The notes under the pieces were generated by a model. That model was given only the letters and a program-made list of their open reading frames with translations, did no database searches and was not told the DNA's origin. 64,000 bases of DNA from Lyophyllum atratum (Eukaryota; Basidiomycota; Agaricomycetes; Agaricales; Lyophyllaceae), in the NCBI GenBank assembly GCA_014905825.1, contig JACGCN010000041.1, forward strand, positions 124,001-188,000. The letters are read 5' to 3'. The position numbers and the translations under genes are program-made. Within the stretch, counting starts at the first letter, position 1. Every line of letters starts with the position of its first letter. Positions 12,059 to 21,996 of the stretch are shown here, piece by piece.

Positions 12059-12575
12059 TCAGGTTGAAGTCGTACTTGATGGGAGATTGGCTGCTTCCGC
12101 GGCACGCGACACTAGATCGGGGGCGACCTGGGGTACCTGTGGTTCAGGATACATCCTCTTCAGATGGCGGTACTTGCGCAATGAGTACAGCGCGAGTGTT
12201 TCTATTCCATGATATGACAGTGACTTCTCAGCGGTTGTGATACTTGACTGAGACAATAACGCACCTTTCTTGATGTAATCTCCAAGTCGTAGCGCCTTCT
12301 CGATCTCCTCCCGGTCCGTCAGGTGTCTATTCTCTATTCTCGTCGAGTATGAATAACGGCGGACACCAGGAAAGCGATATAAGGCCGCTCACTGTCGTAC
12401 ATTCTCCGTATTCTGCCATGGAAGTCGTACCTGGTTAAAACGAATTAGCCACAAATTCGGTGATCGTGTGAGCACAGGCCGGGGCAACACACGAAGGGTC
12501 TGGGTAGTCTCTGCCTAGCCTGTGGAGTTCCTTATACAATGCCAGAGCACGTAGACGTGTAGAATTACATGCCAT
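12059..12575 (-). CDS. LYR-motif protein, LYRM5/ETFRF1-like
   Basis: LYR proteins are small mitochondrial helical adaptors that bind acyl carrier protein and assist Fe-S or flavoprotein assembly; LYRM5/ETFRF1 acts on electron-transfer flavoprotein. Exons 12575-12493, 12430-12393, 12333-12265 and 12201-12059 give 110 residues. The motif appears as LYKELHRLGRDYPDP (LYK in place of LYR), followed by RIRRMYDKNRHLTD, EKALRLGDYIKK and LYSLRKYRHLKRMYP. That order and spacing match LYRM5-type proteins, including the Tyr-Leu-Arg-Lys-Tyr end. The third exon uses the second of two overlapping AATAG acceptors; the first would hit a stop. The C-terminal tail (about 30 residues) is longer than in animals. 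Confidence 0.85.
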
Positions 12576-13579
12576 CCCCTCCAACTGTCGAGCCTTGTCA
12601 GTTGCAATGAGGTCAAGTGAACCGGAGTTAGAGCTTGAACCTGAGCATTGTGGGAAACTGTGACGCCTTTGTTTCGCAGTCACACCTCCGCCAGCTTTTT
12701 CGAAACCCACCCAGACCCACCCGTAGATCCTCGAAAGGCCTCCCCCGAGAGCTTTCCGTCGCGATGCCCGCTGCCGCAAGGAACCCTTTTAAGTTTCTTC
12801 GATCAGGAAAACAGATTCCGGTCTTCAATAGCCCACATTCCGTGAAAATGATCGGTTCTATTTTTAGCACCGTGGAGATTTCGAAATTTCACGAACGTTT
12901 CTTGGACCCATCCGAGTCGCTAGCCACTGCCTGCCACCGTCCGACACATCTCCTCACAACGCCTTTTCCTGACATAGCCGACACAGCATATCATTTATCT
13001 TGGCGGCTCCGCCTAGGGCCTAGTCGTATGTGCCTTGATAAACGTTGGTGGCCGCATCGTCGAAAATGTAGTGGTGGTGGTGTCGAGTGGTGTGTTGGGT
13101 CAAAAATCGATACTTCTTTCATAAGGTTACGGTCGCCCATAGACTGAACTCTAACGACTCATTGTATACAGAATCCAGATACTAACAGATGCGTCTTTGA
13201 CAGCTCTTGAATATCGAGGATATAGCCCTCCTTCGAGTCAGACTTACAAGCCTAGGTGATGGATATTCTTGGCTGTGCCTTTGTATTGTGACCAGGGCGG
13301 AGCACATCAAGCCAGATCAATCCGTCAGTTGCCACTGACAAAATTTGCCGTGGCGACTTAGCACTTCCAAGAAAGGAAACTGATCAATAACAATTTCAAT
13401 TGGCTCTCGACCACGAACGTGCAAGGAACTCAAAAAAACTGCTCGCATGGAGTCGCTCGATCGGAATGGACTGGGTACGCTTTTAAAGCCGATTCTGTAC
13501 TGAGTAACAGCAAGCGCTTTTCCCGCCTCCCCCCCACCCGAGGTCCCTCAGATCGCCTCTGTTCATTCGACGGTCGACC
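12576..13579. other. Region between LYR gene and phosphate transporter
   Basis: A 170-codon plus-strand frame (12635-13147) begins in the LYR upstream region. It has no recognised domain and no clear splice structure, so I do not call it a gene. The 430 bp before 13580 presumably contain the transporter promoter; I saw no CACGTG there. Confidence 0.4.
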
Positions 13580-15814
13580 ATGTCAGACATTGGAAAAGAG
13601 TCCCGAGAAGGGTCTGAGATGCAAAAAACCGATAATGTGGCCTACACTGTCGATGCACGGCGCCGCGCCGCCTTGGCAGAAATCGACAATGCCAAATTCT
13701 CGTATGTGTTCCTTGCATGATGAATACGTAGTCCTTCTCTGACAGAGTGTGCCGCAGTCGCTTCCATGCCAAGGTCTGCTTGGTTGCAGGTGTAGGGTTC
13801 TTCACCGATGCGTGAGTCTGGTCTGGTCTTGCTCATCTCCCGAGCGGTTCGTTGATCTGTGTTCATTCAGCTATGATATCTTCGCTATCAATATCGCCTC
13901 GACGATGTTGGGCTATGTCTATGGCAAAGGTTAGTCAAATTGTGGTTCTTTCTCCTTCGGCGGACATCAATCTATATACCCAGGTTCTCCCCTGAATAAG
14001 TCGGGTCAAAAGTTGAACAAGTCACAAGATCTTGGCGTCAAGGTCGCCACTCCAGTTGGTACTCTCGTCGGTCAACTTCTGTTCGGTTGGTTGGCTGATG
14101 TCGTTGGTCGCAAACGGATGTGTGAGTTTTATGCAGCATCGTATTTTTCCCCAGTAGCTAATGACCTGCAGATGGTATCGAGTTAATGATCATCATCATC
14201 GCCACATTCGGCCAGGCTCTCTCTGGTGGCGGACATGCTGTTGGCATCATCGGTGTCCTCGTCGTCTGGCGATTCCTTGTCAGTATTTTTCGCAGTTTTC
14301 ATATACCTGCCCTTTCCTAAGTTCGGTTGTAGATGGGTGTTGGTATTGGTGGAGACTACCCTCTCAGTGCTGTCATTTCGTCCGAGTTTGCATCCACCCG
14401 AATCCGTGGGCGGATGATGACTGCCGTCTTTGCCTCGCAGGGTTGGGGTAACTTCAGTGCGTCCTTTCTACGCCCTCCCAGAGCGACACTGACTTTTCCT
14501 CATGCACTTTATCAGCTGCTGCCTTGATCGCACTCATCATCACTGCAGCTTATAAGAATGCAATCTTGGGCGACCCCAGCGTCGACACTCCTAACCATGT
14601 AGACTATATGTGGCGTATTCTCATCGGTCTAGGCTGCGTCCCCGGTGTCATTGCCCTGTACTTCCGTCTTACGATCCCTGAAACACCGCGTTTCACCATG
14701 GATATCGAGCGAAACGTCCTACAGGCTAAGGCCGATATCGACAACGTCCTGACCCACGGTAACTCCGTCGTCGACCAGGACGCGCCTGTTCAGCGAGCCA
14801 TCACTCCCAAAGCAAGCTGGGCCGATTTCCGCCACCACTTCGGCCAATGGAAGAACATGAAGATCCTCATCGGCACTTCGTGGTCATGGTTCGCTCTTGA
14901 TGTGCGTGACGGTCTGAAAAACCCCACGATGAAGTCTAATTTTCCTCTATCTTCCAGGTCGCCTTCTACGGATTGGGCCTCAACTCTGGCATCGTCCTGC
15001 AGGCCATCGGCTTCGGCACGCCTCTTACCAGCGGTACATCGCTCGTTTACGAAAACTTGAAGAACATCTGCGTCGGAAACTTGATTCTCTCCGTTGGCGG
15101 CTTGATCCCCGGCTACTACTTCACATTCCTATTCATCGACCGCTGGGGACGCAAACCTATCCAGCTCATGGGATTCATCATGCTTACAATAATTTTCATC
15201 GTCATGGGTATGTCGCAAAATCTCTGGTCTTTGCATAGCGTTAACATGAAGTGGTACAGGCTTCGGATATGACAAACTCACTACCACCACCGCCGCCGCA
15301 AAAAGTGGTTTCGTCGTGCTGTACTGCTTCGCCAACTTCTTCCAAAACTTCGGGCCTAACACCACCACCTTCGTCGTCCCTGGTGAAGCCTTCCCCACCC
15401 GGTACCGGTCCACTGCGCACGGTATCTCGGCGGCCAGTGGTAAGCTCGGCGCCATCGTTGCCCAGGTCGGCTTCGCACAGCTTAAGGATATCGGAGGAAC
15501 GAATAAATTCGTCAAGCACATGTGAGTATTTTTTATGTTTACGAGACGGGGTAGATGTTGACATTCCGCGCCCGCCGCTAGTTTGGAAATTTTCGCATTG
15601 TTCATGTTGACTGGCATCTTCTCCACTCTCCTGTTGCCCGAGACCATGGGCAAGTCTCTCGAAGAACTGTCCAATGAAGACCAAGATGGCTTTGTACAAG
15701 GTAAGTAAAATGCTATATTACCATTTTTTCAGGACTAAGCGTCTCGCTACAGGCGTCTCTGGTGCCGTCGAAGTCAAGGACGGGCTCATTGTACCCAAGA
15801 ATACCACCTCGTAA
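13580..15814 (+). CDS. PHO84: High-affinity inorganic phosphate transporter, PHO84/PHS family (MFS)
   Basis: This protein imports phosphate with protons at the plasma membrane. Eleven exons (13580-13701, 13758-13811, 13871-13929, 13984-14121, 14172-14278, 14333-14456, 14516-14901, 14958-15207, 15260-15521, 15582-15700, 15753-15814) encode 560 residues. The family block [18 protein letters not shown] follows transmembrane helix 4. [14 protein letters not shown] is the MFS loop 2-3 motif, with its repeat DRWGRKPIQ in the second half. [27 protein letters not shown] is the signature near helix 11. Twelve hydrophobic segments and a large central loop fit the family. The neighbouring genes are unrelated. 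Expression is probably phosphate-dependent as in other fungi, but no Pho4-type box was noticed upstream. Confidence 0.95.
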
Positions 15815-16603
15815 ACAACACACTCCTCGTTACTTTTCTGTCTGTCACTCTCCTTCTGCAGTACCCACTTAGTCAGATTTATGACACTATGATACCGGTA
15901 GTACCACCCCAATTATAATGAGTCACTACATCTTGGTGCTGGGATAGGTCATGACGAACGTTCCGATTCGTGATAAGTTCGTGATACCGGACAAGCATCT
16001 TCCGAAGCGTGCTAGGGTGATGAATCTCCCGTATCATTGATCTGACATCCTTGACATATGGGCGAAAGACTTGCGGTGTCCAAGGTAGAGTCAAGGGGCA
16101 TGGACTACTTCACTCTACTCCTGATCTGGCTTCAAACCTGTTTCTAATTACTCTTCTTTTTTTTTACTTACTACAACCACTAATGACTGTATCTTGCACT
16201 TCCTGACACCGTTACTGCCTTATTACGAGTCACTGTACAAATTTTCATGTCATTTTCGATATTTCATCATCCATTTATGTGATTTCTGTACAACATTTGA
16301 GATCTGTAGTCTTAACATGTGATAGAACAACACATCGAGCTCGATTTCCCATCCGTCTCGGAGAAAAAGGTTGACTTGATCTTGTTTGGCGAAGATAGGT
16401 GGTGCCCAATTTGGTGTGTGAAAAGTAACGAAAAGTGACGCTGGTGGGTAGAGGATGACCCATTCCCTTATCACATCTCTAGAGCTCTGGCCCCCTTCCA
16501 TTTCATAGGGCCGTGTACAGGCAGGCATCAACACTATAGATAGGCCTGTAATCCGTAGGTAGAAGCATATGTACATAAGTCGCAAAACGCTGAACAAAGA
16601 TCG
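15815..16603. other. 3' flank between phosphate transporter and NOP15
   Basis: The two genes converge here. Minus-strand frames of 62-115 codons (16250-16597) have no recognised motif. The stretch is best read as untranslated and intergenic sequence. Confidence 0.5.
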
Positions 16604-18053
16604 TCACGCTTCTGCTTCTTTCGCCTTTTTCTGCACAAGGATGGTCGCGTTCGGTAAGTTGAAACACTACCGGGTAGATGTGGCTCACATATTTAACGGC
16701 CTCGAAGTCGTACTTGATACCTGCATCGGCTAGCTTGCGCTTACGATCATTCTGACGCTTGATGAGTCTTTTGGCGGCCCGCACTTGCTCTTCCTCTGTG
16801 CGCGGCTAAAACGAGATCAATCAGGTGAATGGGCGCCTCAAAGACACGATTAACATATAGACCAACCTTGTTGTGCTCGACACGCGTGAGACGATCCCGT
16901 GGAACGGCTCTCCATTTCCGATTGGCACCCACCCAGAGTTCTGGATGCACTTCATCTTTGGGAATAACTTTGCACCGCAGTATGTGGCCCATGAGAAGGT
17001 AGTTGTCCATTGTATCTGCAACGATCTGAGCGACAGAAGAGGAATCGAATTCCACGAATCCATAGTGCTTCGACCGGCCGGTCTAACCAAGTAGCCCAGT
17101 CAGATCTATGGAAACGCTAGAGTTAATTCAGGGAGAGGTTCGGACGGACCTTTTTATTCCGAGATAGTCGTACTCGCGTAACTGTTCCGAATTGAGAGAA
17201 GTAGCCACGCATCTGGTCCTCGTAGAAGCCATGTGGGACTCGTCCGAGGAAGAGGACACCCAGATCCTGGGTCTGTGATATGGCAGAGAAATATCAGATG
17301 AGGAACACGAGTCTGAATGAATTAAAAACGTACAGGCTGGCGTTTCGCCTTTTCGAGCTTCCGTTTGACCGTGGCGTCGTCTTTCGCGATGGTGGGTAAC
17401 TTGGAGATGTCAAAAGCAGAGGGTTCGTGATCCATCGCGTCTTCTTCGTCCGACGAGTCGTCGTCAGTCGAGAAGCCATGCAGATGGAGGTCCTCCTCGT
17501 CATCTCCTGATTCAGCGTCCACAGGTTCTTCCTCAGAAGGAAGTACTGGCTCTGGCTCGGGTGAGGGGGATGGTTCCATGACTTTGACCTTTTTGGATTT
17601 TTTGGACGGCTTGTCGGCGGTTTTTGGCGATTTCGAGATACTTGAAGCTTTACGAGTTGCAGAGATCGAAACAGGGTTTGGTTCTGCGGGTATGGGGGCG
17701 GGTGTGGGTGCGGGTTTCTCGGATTTTTCAGTACTCTTCGGAGCCTCTTCCTTAGTCCCCTTCCTCTTTTTTTTCTTCGACTCAACTACCTCCACCTTTT
17801 CCTCTGCAACGGGCTGCGGCTGCTCCTTCGAGGGCTTCTTCGACTTCGTGGGTTTTGTCTCTACCACCGGCTCCTTGGGTTCAGCGACTTCGTCATCGTT
17901 CACCTTCCGCTTCTTCGACTTTTTTGCAGACGATGTAGATGCCGATGTGTCAAGCTCGACTGCTTTATCTGTAGAGGGTATAGGTGCATCGCGGACAGAT
18001 TTTGGCTTGACCTTCTTGTCCTTTTTGGATTTTGTCGTAACTTCCGAGGACAT
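16604..18053 (-). CDS. NOP15: Nucleolar RRM protein NOP15/NIFK, 60S ribosome biogenesis
   Basis: Nop15 binds pre-rRNA (ITS2 region) and is needed for 27S processing in early 60S particles in the nucleolus. Exons 18053-17334, 17272-17150, 17082-16867, 16805-16689 and 16630-16604 give 400 residues. Residues 1-240 are lysine- and acid-rich low complexity, much longer than in yeast (whole protein about 220). The RRM starts at [18 protein letters not shown] (RNP2 region), with [17 protein letters not shown] as RNP1. The tail [11 protein letters not shown] is characteristic of Nop15/NIFK. The last exon (KKAKEAEA) comes after an intron from 16688. The frame is open upstream to 18194, but MSSEV at 18053 is a better start because the extension would overlap the divergent gene's start. 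Confidence 0.9.
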
Positions 18054-18137
18054 GGCTGCGTCAAAAGGAGCAGTAGCAAGATGGAGGTCGGCGCGGTCAA
18101 TTCGAACTTCGCCAATTGCTGAAATTTCTTGATCGAC

Positions 18138-18143
18138 CACGTG
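18138..18143. promoter_or_regulatory. CACGTG E-box in a divergent promoter
   Basis: A palindromic CACGTG lies in the 139 bp between the NOP15 start (minus strand) and the start at 18193 (plus strand). In fungi such boxes bind bHLH factors of the Cbf1/Pho4 type. A role here is inferred from position only. Confidence 0.4.
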
Positions 18144-18192
18144 CGCCAAAATGCAGACGGCGATAGCAAACAGTTGAAAACAACCACCCTTC

Positions 18193-19236
18193 ATGGCGCC
18201 ACGATTCGCTAATCCCCATTTCCTCCCAGACTCTTCGACCCTCGTGTCTAGGAGTGATATCTACGACGAGAAAGATGACCTCCAAAGCGATGAAGAAACG
18301 GACAGCCCCAGCCCTGAATTGGTTGGTCAATTAAACACGCTCATACGCAAATTCTGGGAGCCGGCCCCCGAAGAAAGCAGGAAGCGTCGGAAAATCCAAG
18401 TCGATCCTGCTACGCCAGTCGAAGAAAAAGAAGAACCTATACGTATGCATTTTAGAATACGCTCCTTGCGCGTTTTACTTAAGTTTTGCTTAGCCTTTCG
18501 ACTTGTCTCGAGCTCTGATCCGCCGCATCCGATTTTATTACAACCTAAGCCACCCCCACCACCAATGTAAGTAAGTATTTATATGAAAAATTACCATAAC
18601 CATAAAAGATCTTTTCGGCAGAACACGCGAGCCTGAGATAGAGGATAACGAGGCTCAAGCCGCTCTACGCATGGAACGCGCCCACGCAGCTGCCATTGAT
18701 GTACCACGGATCCTTAGAGAATCTCAGTCGTTCACACCTGTATGTACCCAAGCCTTTATTTGTCTTTTGAAGGCTGACTTGGATTGCCATAGCCGATATT
18801 CGGAAATGCCAGGAAATCGAAGCTAGCATTGGCCGTACTACCGAACCCGCCGCCAGTGTTCGCGATCCTCGAGCACGATAAATCCTCACGTTCCACGCGT
18901 CCACCGGTCATTGCGTCCCGCCTTACCCATCACCCATATAATCATGGTCCCATTCTACCCATCGACTCCTCTCTTAGACGTATAGATTGCCCTGTAGTCA
19001 CAGTCAGCACAATGTCGTCGACCACCCCGACCACTAGGGGAAAGCGGAGGAGGCGGAAGAACCCGCGGGGAGAACGACCTCTACCCACGTTTTGGAGGCC
19101 CAATCCGGCCGTGGGAGGGAAGAGCCTTGGTTATGCTATGGGGTTCCCATGCAGTTTAGGGGCGCTGCAAAGTGGTACGGATATTGCGACAGGTTATCGA
19201 AGAGATACGATGAAGAGTTTTTCAACGCTATCCTGA
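18193..19236 (+). CDS. Hypothetical basidiomycete protein with proline-rich region and basic C-terminal segment
   Basis: Exons 18193-18442, 18494-18566, 18622-18739 and 18793-19236 join in phase (all GT-AG) to 294 residues. I do not know its function. Visible features are an acidic serine-rich N-terminus (YDEKDDLQSDEETDS), a basic patch (ESRKRRKIQ) that could be a nuclear signal, a proline run (KPPPPP), and an ALRMERAHAAAIDVPRIL helix. Near the end a cluster GKRRRRKNPRG is followed by LPTFWRPNPAVGGKSLGYAMG. From memory, that last block resembles conserved uncharacterised proteins of other basidiomycetes; this needs a search. The gene shares a 139-bp promoter with NOP15, which would fit a growth-related nuclear role, but this is only inference. 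Confidence 0.7.
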
Positions 19237-19397
19237 TTCCGCCAGCCGGGTTATGCATCGCTGTGCGCTCACAAATCTCCAATGCCATCAGGCCTCGGAG
19301 CGCGTATTTCTGACCGGAATCCTCAAGACGACGCACTTCACAGGAGGAAAGGAGTCCGAAACCTGGAATTATATTCCATCAAAAGGGCCTATCATAA

Positions 19398-20244
19398 TCA
19401 CCTCGTCATCATATGGAGAGTCTGCATATCAGGAACGCAACCCTTTTCCCTCGTCAAATAATCAACGATATCCCTAGCGTCACATTTAACTGCCGCCTTC
19501 AGCATCGCTGAATTAACCTCCACCCTATCCTCGAGTTTCCGCCTCTTCCGCTTGCCCGCTCTTCCTGCAGTCCCACCTCCAGATTCATAAGGGGAATCGT
19601 CTCTCTCGATCAACAACCTTACTAGCCCCAAATCCTTCTGCCGAATGGCAACAAGAACCGCTAGACAGCTTTTATACTGTGGGTCGGCACCATGATCGAG
19701 GAGAAATCGGATGAGAGGTAGAAATCTTGCGTGAACGGCTTTCGTCAAAGCATAACCGTCATGCGAATTGACGTTTGGACGTGGAATCTTGACCGAGTCG
19801 AATAAATATTGGAGGAAGGGCAATGGCTGCTCTCTTTCCTTCCATTTAATTGGTCCCGTTTTTGGGACCAGTGACCGAAACAAACGTCTCGGCAGCTCGG
19901 AGGGCCTATGTCGTGCATGACGTGGCTCTCCAGCGATTCGTTGACATAACGAATCCAGAACTTCCCTGGTGCAAAGTGGATAGCGGAGGGCTTTCGTGAA
20001 GATGGCTGACACATCTGTTGAGCCATACAATGTGACTCGGCCTAAGAGATACTCGGATCGAAAGGATGTAGGCGCCGAGCGAAATATGCCATGGATGTGT
20101 CGTGAAGTAATTGGAAAGAATTCAGACAAAGCAAAAAGTTGAATCTCATATAAGAGCTGAGTAACAGATTAGATGATTGGTTTCATGTGTATGAGGTAGA
20201 CAACTTACCTCAACGGGTAAGGTCTCTAGGCTAGCATTGGGCAT
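19398..20244 (-). CDS. F-box-like / ankyrin-repeat protein
   Basis: Exon 20244-20209 (MPNASLETLPVE) joins exon 20156-19398 to give 264 residues. The start MPNASLETLPVELLYEIQLFALS has the LPxELLxEI pattern of an F-box. The middle includes ankyrin-like units, best seen in DGYALTKAVHARFLPLIRFLLDHGADP and CLAVLVAIRQKDLGLVRLLIE. A basic patch (GKRKRRKLE) follows. F-box/ankyrin proteins usually act as substrate adaptors of SCF ubiquitin ligases, but both domains are weak here. An upstream in-frame ATG at 20373 would add 43 residues. The gene converges with the hypothetical gene ending at 19236. Confidence 0.7.
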
Positions 20245-20423
20245 GCACATCAGCAGCTCCGCTGCTGGACGCCTACTCTGCTCCTTGTAACACAGAGCAG
20301 AGGCCGATAGTTGGATGACTGAAGATTGGAAGTCGGGAGCAGGCTTCGGCCCGCAAAAATTCATCATAATCATGTGATTGTATCGTCAAGTCACATGGTC
20401 ACCATGCTCCGCGTCGCGCGCTT

Positions 20424-20449
20424 CGAGTCTCAGTTCTGACTGAGACTCG
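20424..20449. repeat. Perfect 11-bp inverted repeat with 4-nt loop
   Basis: CGAGTCTCAGT (20424-20434) and its exact reverse complement (20439-20449) are separated by TCTG. The hairpin lies about 180 bp upstream of the F-box/ankyrin gene start, in a GC-rich segment. It could be a paired factor site or an RNA hairpin in an untranscribed or leader region. Confidence 0.6.
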
Positions 20450-21437
20450 GAGTTTAAGTCAACACGTACTACGCAGACGTGCGCGCCCGCTGAGGCAAGG
20501 TTTTACCTGCTAAAGGATAATGTGGACTGTCACCACGACGGCCACCCTCAATTGTCCCTTGTATTCTTATCAATCAGTCGCTTCGCGTATGATCCAATCT
20601 CGAGTCCCACTTGGCCCGTCCTCTTCAGAGTCCCGTGAATGCCGCATCAGAGTCCCTACTGAGCGCTTCGTCCTCTACAATTATCGTTCTCGTCGCTTTT
20701 GTGCACTCCTTTGCCTGTCCGATCTCTATCCATTAATATTGTTAACTATCACTCAATACATCTAGTGATCTGTCGTGAGAGGCGCACCGCATCAGCTCGA
20801 CATGTACAGATTCGTCGACTAGACTCCCATTAATTTCGGAGGAAGGCCAATAGTGGACTTATGTTGCGCCACGTATATGCACTCCCTACTCCTTGAGAGC
20901 TGTGGGAGTCCGCTGTGCGCAGTATATGTAGGAGTGTCCTTTTACAGAGGAATAACTCGCTACAGCTTCCACTCGCGACAGTAAATGCACAATTGATCAT
21001 GAAAAGGCGCTTTATTTGCTGCGGCGATCTGAGGGACATATTATAAGTATAGTAAGCGCTACAACTCCACTGTTCGCAGTGGTATGCATTTGATATTCAA
21101 GTAAATCTCTACCTTGAAGGAAGTGGCCGGACCCGATTGGAGAAACGACTGGAATGGCGCGTTACATGCACTACAATACGAAAGAGCGGAACTATCCGTG
21201 TACAGTATACCCCAAGTACATCATACCAAACTCTTCTATCCCCAAACTGATACCACTAACAGCTCCCTCATAGAACATGCTCATCTTATGCGGCCCTAAG
21301 GGGACAGGTTACTAGTCAGTATCAATCCCATTTCCATAGATTTGTCGCGACACACGGAGGGGAAAAAAAGGGAAAAGTAATAATCAAAAGCTTACTTACC
21401 AGCTACCAGCAACTTGAAGAACAAGCCACCTAGCGCT
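20450..21437. other. Intergenic, no supported gene
   Basis: Frames of 60-81 codons (20520-20765 plus, 20830-21039 minus, 21114-21299 plus) lack motifs. A compact palindrome (GAAGGTA/TACCTTC) overlaps the next gene's 3' end at about 21443-21457. Confidence 0.45.
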
Positions 21438-21749
21438 TCACGAAGGTAATACCTTCACGAAAACGGGGTCGCTAGCCCCTCCTACGTCCAAACGTATTGC
21501 TCCAACACCGTTGGAAGGGTTGTAAATGGCCGAATCGAGGAGTGTTTCGATACCGCTCAGGCTCTGCAGCCTTACGGCCAATGCTATGAGTACGCCTAGT
21601 AATGCAAGCAGCGTGATGGTCTGGATTGTCTGTAGGAAAACCCTGAAGCCTGCATAGGAAGATGGTGTGCTGGTGGCGGCTGATTTTTCCATCGTCGCGC
21701 TTGACGGTTGAAATGGTAGATGAGGGTGCTTGGATGCCTGGATCTTCAC
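21438..21749 (-). CDS. Small single-span membrane protein, unknown
   Basis: I do not recognise this 103-codon frame. It encodes a polar N-terminus (alternative start at MEKSAAT), one clear membrane helix (TITLLALLGVLIALAVRL) and a short polar tail (GVGAIRLDVGGASDPVFVKV). No intron is needed. The helix with flanking charges argues for a real small membrane protein, but the last few codons overlap a palindrome and the true 3' end may be spliced. Confidence 0.4.
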   Translation of the reverse strand: MKIQASKHPHLPFQPSSATMEKSAATSTPSSYAGFRVFLQTIQTITLLALLGVLIALAVRLQSLSGIETLLDSAIYNPSNGVGAIRLDVGGASDPVFVKVLPS

Positions 21750-21996
21750 CGATTTAACGTTGACATTCCTTATATTTAGCTTTGCTTAAGGGACGCAACG
21801 TTACTCGGACGCTGCTTGATGCGCATGTCGGAATCAGGATCTTTATCAAAACACATCAGCCGCATGCAATGCTAGGGTCGCGGTGACAGTCGGTTTCAGT
21901 TTGCTGGTGGAGCCTACGCCATTCCATTTGATAATCTCCTGTATTGGCGGAGACAAAAGAAAGGCAGATCGCTGGTCGTACATGTATATATATCGG

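Noticed and set aside
12635..13147. 170-codon plus-strand frame
   Set aside because: It begins in the upstream region of the LYR gene, lacks motifs and has Arg-rich runs typical of random frames.
17578..18132. 184-codon plus-strand Phe/Ser/Thr-rich frame
   Set aside because: Antisense shadow of the Lys/Glu-rich NOP15 N-terminal region.
18054..18194. N-terminal extension of NOP15 with a hydrophobic start
   Set aside because: It would overlap the divergent start at 18193 and give a nucleolar protein a signal-like leader; MSSEV at 18053 is better.
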